The translations under genes were made by a program, and so were the position numbers. DNA of 43,269 nt from assembly GCA_038321615.1 (NCBI GenBank), contig JBBQFC010000023.1, forward strand, positions 1 to 43,269, in the 5' to 3' direction. The stretch comes from JBBQFC01 sp038321615. Lineage in GTDB: Bacteria > Bacteroidota > Bacteroidia > Flavobacteriales_D > Cryomorphaceae. A model generated the notes under the pieces. The model saw only the letters and a list, made by a program, of their open reading frames with translations. It was not told where the DNA came from and ran no database searches. How positions within the stretch are numbered: the stretch's first letter is position 1; every line of letters begins with the position of its first letter. This document shows positions 36,001 through 43,065 of this stretch, one piece after another.

Positions 36001-36063
36001 AACATTCGAATTCCGCAGCAAACGAGCACGACCGTTAAAGAAAATTCCGTAAAAGTTTGGTAA
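33058..36063 (+). CDS. Two-component-propeller sensor histidine kinase (LytS-type kinase core)
   Basis: A 1001-residue sensor. A signal peptide (about residues 1-21) is followed by a periplasmic beta-propeller made of many Reg_prop-like repeats (recurring DGL and LWVG/IWIG motifs) to about residue 610, a Y_Y_Y domain (about 655-730, ISYRYLMEGIEQTWIG), one membrane helix (about 737-757), a coiled linker and a LytS-type kinase core. The phospho-acceptor is His791 in NRHFIFNALNSIQ; the ATP-binding part has PYLENSIWHG and the ISDNGIGID box. GTG start overlaps the regulator stop. Such propeller sensors often read polysaccharide fragments, but the ligand here is unknown. Confidence 0.93.
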   Translation: MNLRIIAVTVGLIGSASICFGQQSPFIAYTTQDGLAQSQIRAIQQDHQGYLWVGSLGGLSRFDGISFVNYSSQDGLISNKVNCLHLGNKHLWVGTTGGISKLEGNSLKPISLPDRFVRSEVLDIVESSNGALWIALNGDGLLRYEDDKFHAYGTDEGLIDLFIRSIEIDPIGNLWVGSKSGVTTYDGKTFSSPTKFKSLSVSDLHRLTTGEMLICTFGNGVIRVNASDTTQYLAEQGLESNHIRYAVELNKDEIWLGSRKGLVRWRKDGFKFYNENQGLPYSNIKSLGKDREGNLWIGTDGNGLLLKAGNAFSHYDTRDGLLSNLVLSIANIGNDTLMIGTYTNGIQLFQKGNFHPYSSNELFANQRVWSIVQGADQRIWIGSSMGLYCDNSALGGSVNQLLANTEVTALALIDSNIAVGSDSGLRIFDPNGNQIDSTLFCGDLKIRNVRSLLVRGETVWMAAQGYVIAKSPTDCRFYPIDLKEETAVYTLVADRSGMIWAGTSDGLYLIDPQAGSVDEIFFSKEISARNINFLWWLKPDVLLAGTNNGLYKLSDYDPVNSEKLEVRQYGPFEGLRSAETNQNAFYAEGDSIWFGTTTGLVCFAANKASNSEISPILRISGVQLFARATDWTAFPNNGFDERELPIDPVLPYKQNALTFNFTGIHFSNPEKISYRYLMEGIEQTWIGPTKEQSVTYAYLPHGSYTFRVEAYHEEWPDAIAESSFQFSIKPPFYLTWWFYGIVILAVVAAIYTIYKSQINRERKKQAAEKLMIQSRMIELESLALNSSMNRHFIFNALNSIQYYINVQDKRSANKYLSSFARLIRKNLDSSQQNQTSLQDELDRVALYLSLEEMRFQGRFAYEVEVDPTIVTRDVQIPSMMLQPYLENSIWHGVLPSEKAGRIDLKIGRDKEDITIQISDNGIGIDTSMRNKKDDNNGHDSKGMILTKNRIELFRRMTGQNYVVQGPFELTDDTGQILGTRVNIRIPQQTSTTVKENSVKVW

Positions 36064-36087
36064 TTTAAATCTGAAGCCTTACTTTTA
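36056..36087 (+). promoter_or_regulatory. Putative promoter of the acidic lipoprotein gene
   Basis: TTTG at 36056-36059 and TACTTTTA at 36080-36087 are separated by 20 bases, matching the Bacteroidota -33/-7 spacing, with one mismatch in the -7 element. The ATG follows 19 bases later. Confidence 0.5.
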
Positions 36088-36106
36088 TCCTTCAGTGTAT
36101 TAAGCG

Positions 36107-36367
36107 ATGATATCAAAGCACCTATACCTTATTCTTCTAATCTCGGCCGCAATCGCTACCGGTTGCGCCAAAGATGAGTTGGACGAGCCGCGATCAGCAG
36201 CTCAGCCAGCTTCCGCAGTAGAGTCGGGTGAAGATGTGATATCTACCGATGAAGCCCAAAGTTTAAATCCATCAGAAGCATTAAGAACTGTTCCGAGCGG
36301 TCAGCCTCAATTTGCCGCCATTAATGACGATGGCGACGATGAAGACGAAAATATCAATCCTGACTAA
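36107..36367 (+). CDS. Small acidic lipoprotein, function unknown
   Basis: An 86-residue product with a lipoprotein signal peptide and lipobox IATGC at Cys20, then a short, low-complexity mature part of about 66 residues, rich in Ala, Ser, Pro, Asp and Glu, ending in an Asp/Glu-rich tail (NDDGDDEDENINPD). No fold is recognised; it looks disordered. It lies 43 bases after the sensor kinase, has its own candidate promoter and is followed by an intrinsic terminator, so it is a self-contained unit. It might bind metal or calcium; that is speculation from composition. Confidence 0.75.
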   Translation: MISKHLYLILLISAAIATGCAKDELDEPRSAAQPASAVESGEDVISTDEAQSLNPSEALRTVPSGQPQFAAINDDGDDEDENINPD

Positions 36368-36390
36368 AGCGGTCAAAAATATACAAGTCT

Positions 36391-36419
36391 AAAGCTCACT
36401 TTTTCAGTGAGCTTTTTTT
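36391..36419 (+). terminator. Intrinsic terminator after the acidic lipoprotein gene
   Basis: The 10-bp perfect stem AAAGCTCACT / AGTGAGCTTT, with a 5-base loop, runs into seven consecutive T at 36413-36419. Confidence 0.9.
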
Positions 36420-36582
36420 ATGCTCGTATCTTTGAACAACAAAGATTTTGTACCTTCTCTTTCTATTGCCTTTGCGCAGATATAAATGGCTACACATAAT
36501 AAAATTGACCGCCTATAACTTATGATCGGGTTACTTCGAAATCGAAAGACAACGAAGTACAAAAACATCGCTATTAATTAAC

Positions 36583-38139
36583 ATGTCAAACAAGATATCC
36601 AACCAACTCCACGAGTTAATAAAAGCCCTTAGCCCTTCGGAAAAAAGATACTTCCGAATTTACGCGCAGCGCCATCAAACGAGCGATAAGACGAGCTACG
36701 TGGCGCTCTTTGATCTTATAGATGCGCAGGAAAGCTATGATGAAGAGCAAGTTAAGAAGAAATCATCGGCAAAATCTGTGGTGAAATTTACATCAATTGC
36801 CAAGAACCGCCTTTACAATCAAGTCCTAAAGAGCTTAGATGCCTATCATTCTGGCAAGAGCGCCGCCGATGAAGTGAATCGCCAAATTCACTACGCCGAA
36901 ATTCTCTACCAAAAAGCGCTCTATTTGCAATGCGAACGCCTACTTCATTCAGCTGGAAAAACCGCAGAGAAATTTGAATACTTGCCCGGATTACTCCAGG
37001 TTTTGAAATGGCAGAAACGACTTGCCGAAATACATCAGTTCGAGACCAACCCTGAGCTGAGCATCCAAGCCATTTTTGAAAAAGAACAAGATGCGCTTTC
37101 CGAACTCGGTCAGGTTTCGGAACTGTGGAAGAATAAAAGCCTGCTTTTCTCCCGGTTATTCACTCAAGGGCAATTGCGCGATAAAGCTGAAGCGAATAAA
37201 CTGCTTCCCGAAGCCAAAACGCTTCTTTCAAAAATATCGATAACCAACAAGTCGTTTGATGGGGAATACTTACGGAACCACAGCTTAAGCGCGATATATT
37301 TTGGCCTCAACGACTACTTTAATTCACATACCTACCTGAAAGCCAATTACGACTTGATGATGAGTCGAATCCACATGACTTTGGAAGACCCATCAATTTA
37401 CCTGGCCACCCTTACCAACCTGGTTTACGTTACAGCGAAGCTCAACCTACTCGACCAAACCGCATCCTACTTAGCGCAAAGCAAAAACTTACCCATCGAT
37501 ATTACCAATGCCCTTACCGCCGATTTGAAAATGCGGCATGAGATTAACTTATACAGTCTGGAATTGGCCATTTGCTATCTTTCCGGCGAAAGCATGAAGG
37601 CCCGAACCCTTATTCCGGAAGTTGCAAAATGGTTAAACAGTCGTTCTCAAAAGCTGAGCCAGGTGCGTAAGGCTTCTTTTTACACATCTTTGGCTAATTT
37701 GTGTTTTATGATCGGCGACTACCGCCAGGCGCTCAAATGGAACAATGAGCTTTTGAACACCGTTTCCTCCAATAAGGCAGAAGATCAATACAGATTTGCA
37801 GAAATGCACCACATCCTTATTCATTACGAATTGGGAAACTTTTCTACGGCACTCAATGCAACAAAGCGACTCCAGCGCAATCTGGATGGCATGAAAAACA
37901 CCCTCAGATTTGATGACGCTTTTATGAACCTCATGAATTCCCTAACCGATTCAAAAATAGAATCCCTTCAAAACGATTTCGCAGATTTCAGAGCGATTTG
38001 CGAAAAGGTAGAGAACGATCCATATGAAAAGGCCATTATGGAATTCTTCGATTTCTCTGCTTGGTCGGAGTCCAAACTTCGATCAATACCATTTGCCGAA
38101 GTACTGCGCGAACGCGCGCCGACGAAAGACATGCTTTAA
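36583..38139 (+). CDS. Conserved helical (TPR-like) hypothetical protein
   Basis: A 518-residue cytoplasmic-looking protein without signal peptide or membrane helices. It opens with MSNKISNQLHELIKALSPSEKRYFRIYAQR and consists of alternating amphipathic helices in a tetratricopeptide-like arrangement (for example LPGLLQVLKWQKRLAEIHQ and YRQALKWNNELL). Proteins with this opening are widespread in Bacteroidota and unnamed. It has no recognisable enzymatic motif and could be a scaffold. It is convergent with thiL, overlapping by 4 bases (38136-38139). The 215-base leader before it holds the terminator at 36391-36419 and a -7-like TATCTTTG at 36427-36434, too far upstream to be assigned. Confidence 0.8.
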   Translation: MSNKISNQLHELIKALSPSEKRYFRIYAQRHQTSDKTSYVALFDLIDAQESYDEEQVKKKSSAKSVVKFTSIAKNRLYNQVLKSLDAYHSGKSAADEVNRQIHYAEILYQKALYLQCERLLHSAGKTAEKFEYLPGLLQVLKWQKRLAEIHQFETNPELSIQAIFEKEQDALSELGQVSELWKNKSLLFSRLFTQGQLRDKAEANKLLPEAKTLLSKISITNKSFDGEYLRNHSLSAIYFGLNDYFNSHTYLKANYDLMMSRIHMTLEDPSIYLATLTNLVYVTAKLNLLDQTASYLAQSKNLPIDITNALTADLKMRHEINLYSLELAICYLSGESMKARTLIPEVAKWLNSRSQKLSQVRKASFYTSLANLCFMIGDYRQALKWNNELLNTVSSNKAEDQYRFAEMHHILIHYELGNFSTALNATKRLQRNLDGMKNTLRFDDAFMNLMNSLTDSKIESLQNDFADFRAICEKVENDPYEKAIMEFFDFSAWSESKLRSIPFAEVLRERAPTKDML

Positions 38140-39167
38140 TTTTCAGCTGTAAAAGCGTTCCAGCCTTGTGCCTTCAGCTCATGGCTCGAGCCGTCTCTTG
38201 CGATCAGACTTGGCGCCACCCCTTCGGCCATATAGCCAATGAAGGTGAAATGCGGATTGGTGCGAATCTTTTCGTAATCGCTTTGGCTAATGGTGAACAG
38301 GAGCTCATAATCTTCCCCTCCATTCAACGCACAAAGACTTGGGTCGAGGCGAAACGTTTCTGCGGCTGTTATCGCCGTCGGATCTATGGGAATTCGCTCA
38401 TCAAATAGCTGCACACCCATATTACTGGCTTCGCAAATATGGAGAATTTCGGATGCCAAACCGTCGGAGATATCGATCATAGAAGTGGGTATCACTTGAG
38501 CTTCGCGCAATAAATCGATCACATCTTTGCGTGCTTCCGGCTTCAATTGTCGCTCGAGAATATAATCGTTGCCTTCTAAGTCGGGCTGCACGCCCGGGGC
38601 AGACTGAAACACCGCCTTTTCACGCTCCAGCACCTGCAAGCCCATATAAGCTGCACCCAAATCGCCAGATACCACCAGCAAATCCTTGTCCTTCGCTCCC
38701 GAACGATATACCACTCGATTTTTCTCAACTTCGCCAAACACCGTGATGCTAATGCCTAATCCCGAGCGCGAGCTCACGGTATCGCCGCCCACAATATCGA
38801 CCCCATACTTTTCGGCTGCTCGGCGGATGCCGCTATAAAGCTCATCGATGCTTTCGATGGAAAATCTATTGCTGAGCGCCAAAGACACAGTCATCTGCTT
38901 AGGTGCTCCATTCATGGCGTAGATATCCGAAAAATTCACCACCGCAGCCTTGTAGCCCAAGTGAGCAAGAGGGGCATAGCTCAAATCGAAGTGCACACCC
39001 TCCATCAGCATATCGGTGGTAATAAGGCCATACCGATCGCCGAGGTCGATTACAGCTGCATCGTCGCCAATGCCCTTTACGGTGGTAGGCTGCGTTGTGG
39101 TAATGTCCTTTGCAATGTGGCGGATTAATCCAAATTCACCAAGGGCTGATAGTTCGGTGCGGTTCAT
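38136..39167 (-). CDS. thiL: Thiamine-monophosphate kinase ThiL
   Basis: A 343-residue kinase that phosphorylates thiamine monophosphate to thiamine pyrophosphate, the last step of cofactor synthesis. Seen: the N-terminal GEFGLIRHIAKD, the metal-binding GIGDDAAVI motif near residues 32-40, TTDMLMEGVHFDL, the NFSDIYAMNG motif, GGDTV, a downstream MIDISDGLASE motif and GGEDYELLFT. These are all characteristic of the AIR-synthase-like fold. No other thiamine genes are adjacent; stand-alone thiL is common. Confidence 0.95.
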   Translation of the reverse strand: MNRTELSALGEFGLIRHIAKDITTTQPTTVKGIGDDAAVIDLGDRYGLITTDMLMEGVHFDLSYAPLAHLGYKAAVVNFSDIYAMNGAPKQMTVSLALSNRFSIESIDELYSGIRRAAEKYGVDIVGGDTVSSRSGLGISITVFGEVEKNRVVYRSGAKDKDLLVVSGDLGAAYMGLQVLEREKAVFQSAPGVQPDLEGNDYILERQLKPEARKDVIDLLREAQVIPTSMIDISDGLASEILHICEASNMGVQLFDERIPIDPTAITAAETFRLDPSLCALNGGEDYELLFTISQSDYEKIRTNPHFTFIGYMAEGVAPSLIARDGSSHELKAQGWNAFTAEN

Positions 39168-39241
39168 GGGGTAAGAATTGGTGGCAAATATACGGATGTA
39201 TGATTGGGCATGGTGCTTTCATTAAGGACGGGCACCTGACA

Positions 39242-40375
39242 TCAATTGCTCCAAAGGACAGGGCAAACGCAATTAAATAAGACTATGGTAAGCAAATAAT
39301 TTTCACCCCAACCCGCTGTTTTCCGCTTGTACTTGACTCCAGGCTTACATGTTTTCTCGTCTTTCAGCATGTTGAGAGCGATTTTCGTAATCAAGGAAAA
39401 GTTTTGTGCGGCGTCGCCGTCGCGCTTCCTGCTGACATCTTCGCCAAAGGACACGTCGGGCACTTAGTGTAATTTGTTCTCTACATGCCAGTGGTTGCGT
39501 ATGATCTTCTGAAAACTGCCTTTGTTCCCATCAAGCGGGCTGATGTAGCACCTTGTGGCTGTTTCTATTTTCCTTGTTTTCTTGAATTCCCGTGCGCTTT
39601 CCATTCGCACCAGGGGTTGCGGGCCGGCCCACTTCTTTGGGTCTGAGATGTGCTTGAACTCCGTCCATACTTTGCATTTCTGCGTTTCTATTCGGCCATG
39701 CCAAAAGACTATCCCGGCTTGTTGCGGTCGTTTGGATGCAAACCTGAACTCGTCGATTATCTCTTCATGCAGGCTGCCCTGATTGCCTTTCACGGTGAGC
39801 ACATATTCGGCCTTCGCCGCCTTTATGCTTAAGGCAATGTTTTCTCGGCAGCCCATGGCATCTATGGTGACCGTGAGCAGTCTTCTATCGCCAGTTTGGA
39901 GCGCAGCTTTGGGATGGCCGTTATCTCGTTCGACTTTTCGGACACCCTCACCTGACCCATTGCAAGGCCGTTCTCGCACGTCCATGCGCTCACCATAAGT
40001 ACGGGCGACTTGCTGTTTATCTTTACCCCCCTGAGTCGTTTTTCCTTCTATGGCCGCCGCTTCGCCTTCCGCGCCAACCATGAGCGCGGCCACCCAGTTG
40101 CCAAAAGCTGTCTCGAACGCGAACGGGTCGGGCATGCCAAAAAATCGGTTGAAGGTATCGTGGGAGGGTTTGCCGTTGGGCAGTTCCAAAAAAGTCGCGA
40201 GCCACTTCTTTTTCGAACTGCCGTGAGATTATGTTTCGCACCAGGAGGCGCCGCCGCACAAGACCGCGCATATAGAAATGGCAAAAACGTCCGACAAACT
40301 GTGCTTCTTGCACCTATTCATGCGCGGGTCATCCATATCTACAGGGAGATCAATTAATCGAATTACTTTTTCCAT
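39242..40375 (-). pseudogene. Decayed ISAs1-family transposase
   Basis: A transposase-length frame (ATG at 40375, end 39242, 378 codons) of the ISAs1/H-repeat group, interrupted by two in-frame TAA codons. One is at 40231-40229, just after SWCET where the family usually has Glu, so one base change would explain it. The other is at 39466-39464, directly after HWHVENKLH where the family has Trp. Between roughly 39880 and 40010 the family-like residues (MVSAWTCENGLAMG, SEKSNEITAIP) are in a different frame from the parts on both sides, so two compensating indels are present. The first catalytic Asp (family IDGKT) reads Glu in AIEGKT. The second Asp (TIDAMG) and the final Glu (HVEN) survive. The frame runs out through the left inverted repeat. 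The product is not functional. Confidence 0.9.
39259..39270 (+). repeat. Left terminal inverted repeat of the IS
   Basis: CAGGGCAAACGC, the exact reverse complement of the right end at 40491-40502. It lies inside the readthrough tail of the transposase frame. Confidence 0.85.
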
Positions 40376-40490
40376 TATCTATATATTTATCTGATTATCA
40401 GTTCAATATACGAAATATAAGGTCCATCAAAAAGCATTAAACACCAGTATTCAAAGGGTTGTGAATATTTTGATTGTTGGCAATAATAAA

Positions 40491-40502
40491 GCGTTTGCCC
40501 TG
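40491..40502 (-). repeat. Right terminal inverted repeat of the IS
   Basis: GCGTTTGCCCTG, exact reverse complement of the left end. It lies 116 bases upstream of the transposase start and 21 bases before the peptidase promoter. Confidence 0.85.
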
Positions 40503-40522
40503 CGACTATTTACAAGCGAGTC

Positions 40523-40551
40523 TTGAGTATCGCCGAATAGATGTACTTTTA
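40523..40551 (+). promoter_or_regulatory. Putative promoter of the S46 peptidase gene
   Basis: TTG at 40523-40525 and TACTTTTA at 40544-40551 are 18 bases apart, with the ATG 23 bases further on. The elements lie just outside the IS end, so the peptidase gene appears to have kept its own promoter. Confidence 0.45.
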
Positions 40552-40574
40552 ACGACTAAAATTTTTGAAACACT

Positions 40575-42797
40575 ATGCGAACTAAAAGTCTATTGTTATT
40601 GCTGGCGCTCTTTATGGGTTTTGCTCCACTGCGCGCCGACGAAGGTATGTGGCTACCTATGCTCATAAGCCGATTGAATCAGCGCGACCTTCAAAAAATG
40701 GGGCTACAGCTTACGCCCGAAGAGATTTACAGCGTAAATAATTCGAGCCTCAAGGATGCCATCGTATCGCTTGGCGGCGGATTTTGCACCGGAGAAATCA
40801 TTTCAGGTCAAGGGCTAATGCTTACCAACCACCACTGCGGGTACGATGCCATAGCTGCGAAAAGCTCTTTAGAAAACGACATTCTGACTAATGGATTTTG
40901 GGCGAAAGATAAAGGCCAGGAAATTCCAATCGAAGGACTCTTCGTTTCCTTCCTCGTTCGAATGGAAGACGTCACTTCCAAAATCCTTCCACAATTAGAA
41001 GGTATTGAAAGCGAATCTGAACGATCGGCAAAAATCGCTGAGATAGGCCAGCAATTGGCCGAAGAAGCCACCACCGGCACCCATTACGAAGCCGAAGTTG
41101 AGAGCTTTTATGTGGGCAATGAATTCTACCTTTTCGTTTATGAAAATTTCAACGATGTACGCCTAGTTGGGGCCCCACCTTCATCGGTGGGTAAATTCGG
41201 CGGTGATACTGATAACTGGATGTGGCCGCGCCATACGGGTGATTTCTCGATGTTTCGGGTTTACATGGGCCCAGATGGAAAACCGGCTCCTTACAGCACC
41301 GACAATATCGCTTACAAGCCAAAACACTTTCTACCCATTTCACTCAAAGGTGTTCAGGAAGGCGATTTTGCCATGACCTTTGGCTACCCCGGCAGCACTG
41401 ACCGCTACCTGACTTCTTTTGGAGTAGAACAGGCCATTGCCAAGAAAAATCCTACGGTGGTTGCCATACGCGAGGCGAAATTATCCGTATTGCGCAAGGA
41501 TATGAAAGCCAGCGATGCCGTGCGTTTGCAATATGCGTCAGACTACGCAAGCATCGCGAATTATTGGAAATATTTCATCGGGCAAACTGAGCAGCTTATT
41601 GCCAATGACGTAAAAACTTCGAAAGAAAAGTTGGAAGCAGAATACCTCAAATGGGCTTCCGCAACACCCGAGCGCAACGCAAAATACGGCAATGCACTCG
41701 AAATGATTAAGCAGGGATATGCCATAACAGATGGAGTTGTAATCAGCAACACTTATGTGCTCGAAGGCGGTCTGCTCGGCGCTGGGAGCGTGCTCTTCAC
41801 CTACCGTTTCAACAAAGCTTTGGAAGACCTTTTGAAAATGCCGGAGGGAGACGAGAAAGACACCAGACGCGATGAACTTAAAATGGCTGCGGCTCAGCAT
41901 TTCGAAGCTGTCAATATTCCTACAGATCGCGCGCTATTTGCCGCTACCACCACCATGTACGCCGAAAATGTACCCGAAGCCCAGCAGCCCGAGTTTTTGC
42001 GCGATGCGAAGTCAGAAACCTTTGCGGAATGGCAAAAATATGCCGACAACGTTTATTCAAAAAGCATTTTTACCAATCAGGATCGACTCAATGCCTTCCT
42101 CGACAAGCCAAGCGCGAAAAAATTGACCAAAGACCCCATGAAAAAGGCCGCCGAAGATTTCTTTGGCATTTATCGCAACGTGGGTCAAGCAAACGCTGAG
42201 CCTAACGAGATGATTCGAAAAGGAAACCGACTATTTATAGACGGGCTTCGCCAAATGTATCCCGAGAAAATTTTCTACTCGGATGCCAATTCCACGATGC
42301 GCGCATCCTTTGGAAATGTGCGCGACTACCAGCCAAAGGATGGAGTGACTTATGATTACTACACCACTATCGAAGGGATTATGCAGAAAATGGATAATTC
42401 GGATGATGAGTTTATGGTGCCCGACAAACTGGTGGAACTTTACAAAGCCAAAGATTATGGACAGTACGCTGATAAAAATGGGGATCTACGCGTAAACTTC
42501 ATCAGCACCAACGACATCACCGGTGGTAATTCGGGTAGCCCCGTGATCAACGGAAAAGGCGAACTAATTGGACTTGCCTTCGACGGCAATTGGGAAGCGA
42601 TGAGTGGGGACATCAATTTCGAACCATCTATTCAGCGCACCATAAGCGTGGATATTCGCTACGTCCTCTTTATGATCGATAAAGTAGCTGGTGCCAAAAA
42701 CCTAATTGAAGAGATGACCTTGGTACGAGCCGAAAACCCAAAAGCTCCACCAACCAGCGCACAAGATGCGCCAGTTGCAAGCCCCACCATGAACTAA
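40575..42797 (+). CDS. S46-family dipeptidyl-peptidase (DPP7-like)
   Basis: A 740-residue periplasmic serine dipeptidyl-peptidase that releases dipeptides from the N-terminus of oligopeptides. The signal peptide covers about residues 1-21 (ending PLRA). The chymotrypsin-type triad can be placed: His87 in TNHHCGYD, Asp in the GGDTDNWMWPRHTGD region near residue 215-220, and Ser653 in GGNSGSP. The residue 18 positions after the Ser is Gly671 (FDGNW); by knowledge of the family, Gly here marks DPP7-type broad or hydrophobic specificity, whereas Arg marks the Asp/Glu-specific DPP11. A terminator follows the gene. Confidence 0.94.
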   Translation: MRTKSLLLLLALFMGFAPLRADEGMWLPMLISRLNQRDLQKMGLQLTPEEIYSVNNSSLKDAIVSLGGGFCTGEIISGQGLMLTNHHCGYDAIAAKSSLENDILTNGFWAKDKGQEIPIEGLFVSFLVRMEDVTSKILPQLEGIESESERSAKIAEIGQQLAEEATTGTHYEAEVESFYVGNEFYLFVYENFNDVRLVGAPPSSVGKFGGDTDNWMWPRHTGDFSMFRVYMGPDGKPAPYSTDNIAYKPKHFLPISLKGVQEGDFAMTFGYPGSTDRYLTSFGVEQAIAKKNPTVVAIREAKLSVLRKDMKASDAVRLQYASDYASIANYWKYFIGQTEQLIANDVKTSKEKLEAEYLKWASATPERNAKYGNALEMIKQGYAITDGVVISNTYVLEGGLLGAGSVLFTYRFNKALEDLLKMPEGDEKDTRRDELKMAAAQHFEAVNIPTDRALFAATTTMYAENVPEAQQPEFLRDAKSETFAEWQKYADNVYSKSIFTNQDRLNAFLDKPSAKKLTKDPMKKAAEDFFGIYRNVGQANAEPNEMIRKGNRLFIDGLRQMYPEKIFYSDANSTMRASFGNVRDYQPKDGVTYDYYTTIEGIMQKMDNSDDEFMVPDKLVELYKAKDYGQYADKNGDLRVNFISTNDITGGNSGSPVINGKGELIGLAFDGNWEAMSGDINFEPSIQRTISVDIRYVLFMIDKVAGAKNLIEEMTLVRAENPKAPPTSAQDAPVASPTMN

Positions 42798-42820
42798 TCT
42801 GCCTACACCTTTAAACTTGA

Positions 42821-42845
42821 AAACCGCCTTCGGGCGGTTTTTTTT
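42821..42845 (+). terminator. Intrinsic terminator after the S46 peptidase gene
   Basis: The 8-bp perfect stem AAACCGCC / GGCGGTTT, with a stable TTCG tetraloop, runs into eight consecutive T (42838-42845). Confidence 0.93.
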
Positions 42846-43065
42846 GTGGTAAGAATAGAGATTTTGGTGGCGCAAGATTCGGGAACGTGCGCTGATATTG
42901 GGGAAGACCTTCTGCATGTCCATGCAGTGCGACAGTGTTCGAGCGATGGTGTTCGAGCGAAATCGAGAACAGTCACGATGTTCGGGAACATAAGATTATC
43001 GATTGAACTCCGCAACTCTGTCATCCCAAATTATCCTCTACCTTGCATTCATAATTACATACGCT

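Larger units (their letters stand above)
39259..40502. mobile_element. ISAs1-family insertion sequence, inactive
   Basis: The element is bounded by perfect 12-bp terminal inverted repeats, CAGGGCAAACGC at 39259-39270 and its complement at 40491-40502, giving a 1244-base unit that contains only the transposase remnant. The flanking 10 bases (39249-39258 and 40503-40512) do not form a direct duplication, so insertion marks have been lost or the element arose by recombination. It lies between thiL and the S46 peptidase gene. Confidence 0.88.

Noticed and set aside
40010..40357. A 115-codon plus-strand frame across the insertion sequence
   Set aside because: It is antisense to the transposase remnant and arises from the GC-rich composition of the element; no motif is seen.
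39242..40375. Possibility that the two internal TAA codons are recoded or that frameshifting is programmed
   Set aside because: ISAs1 elements are not known to need recoding, and the lesions are of mixed kinds (stops, paired indels, a changed catalytic residue), which fits decay better.
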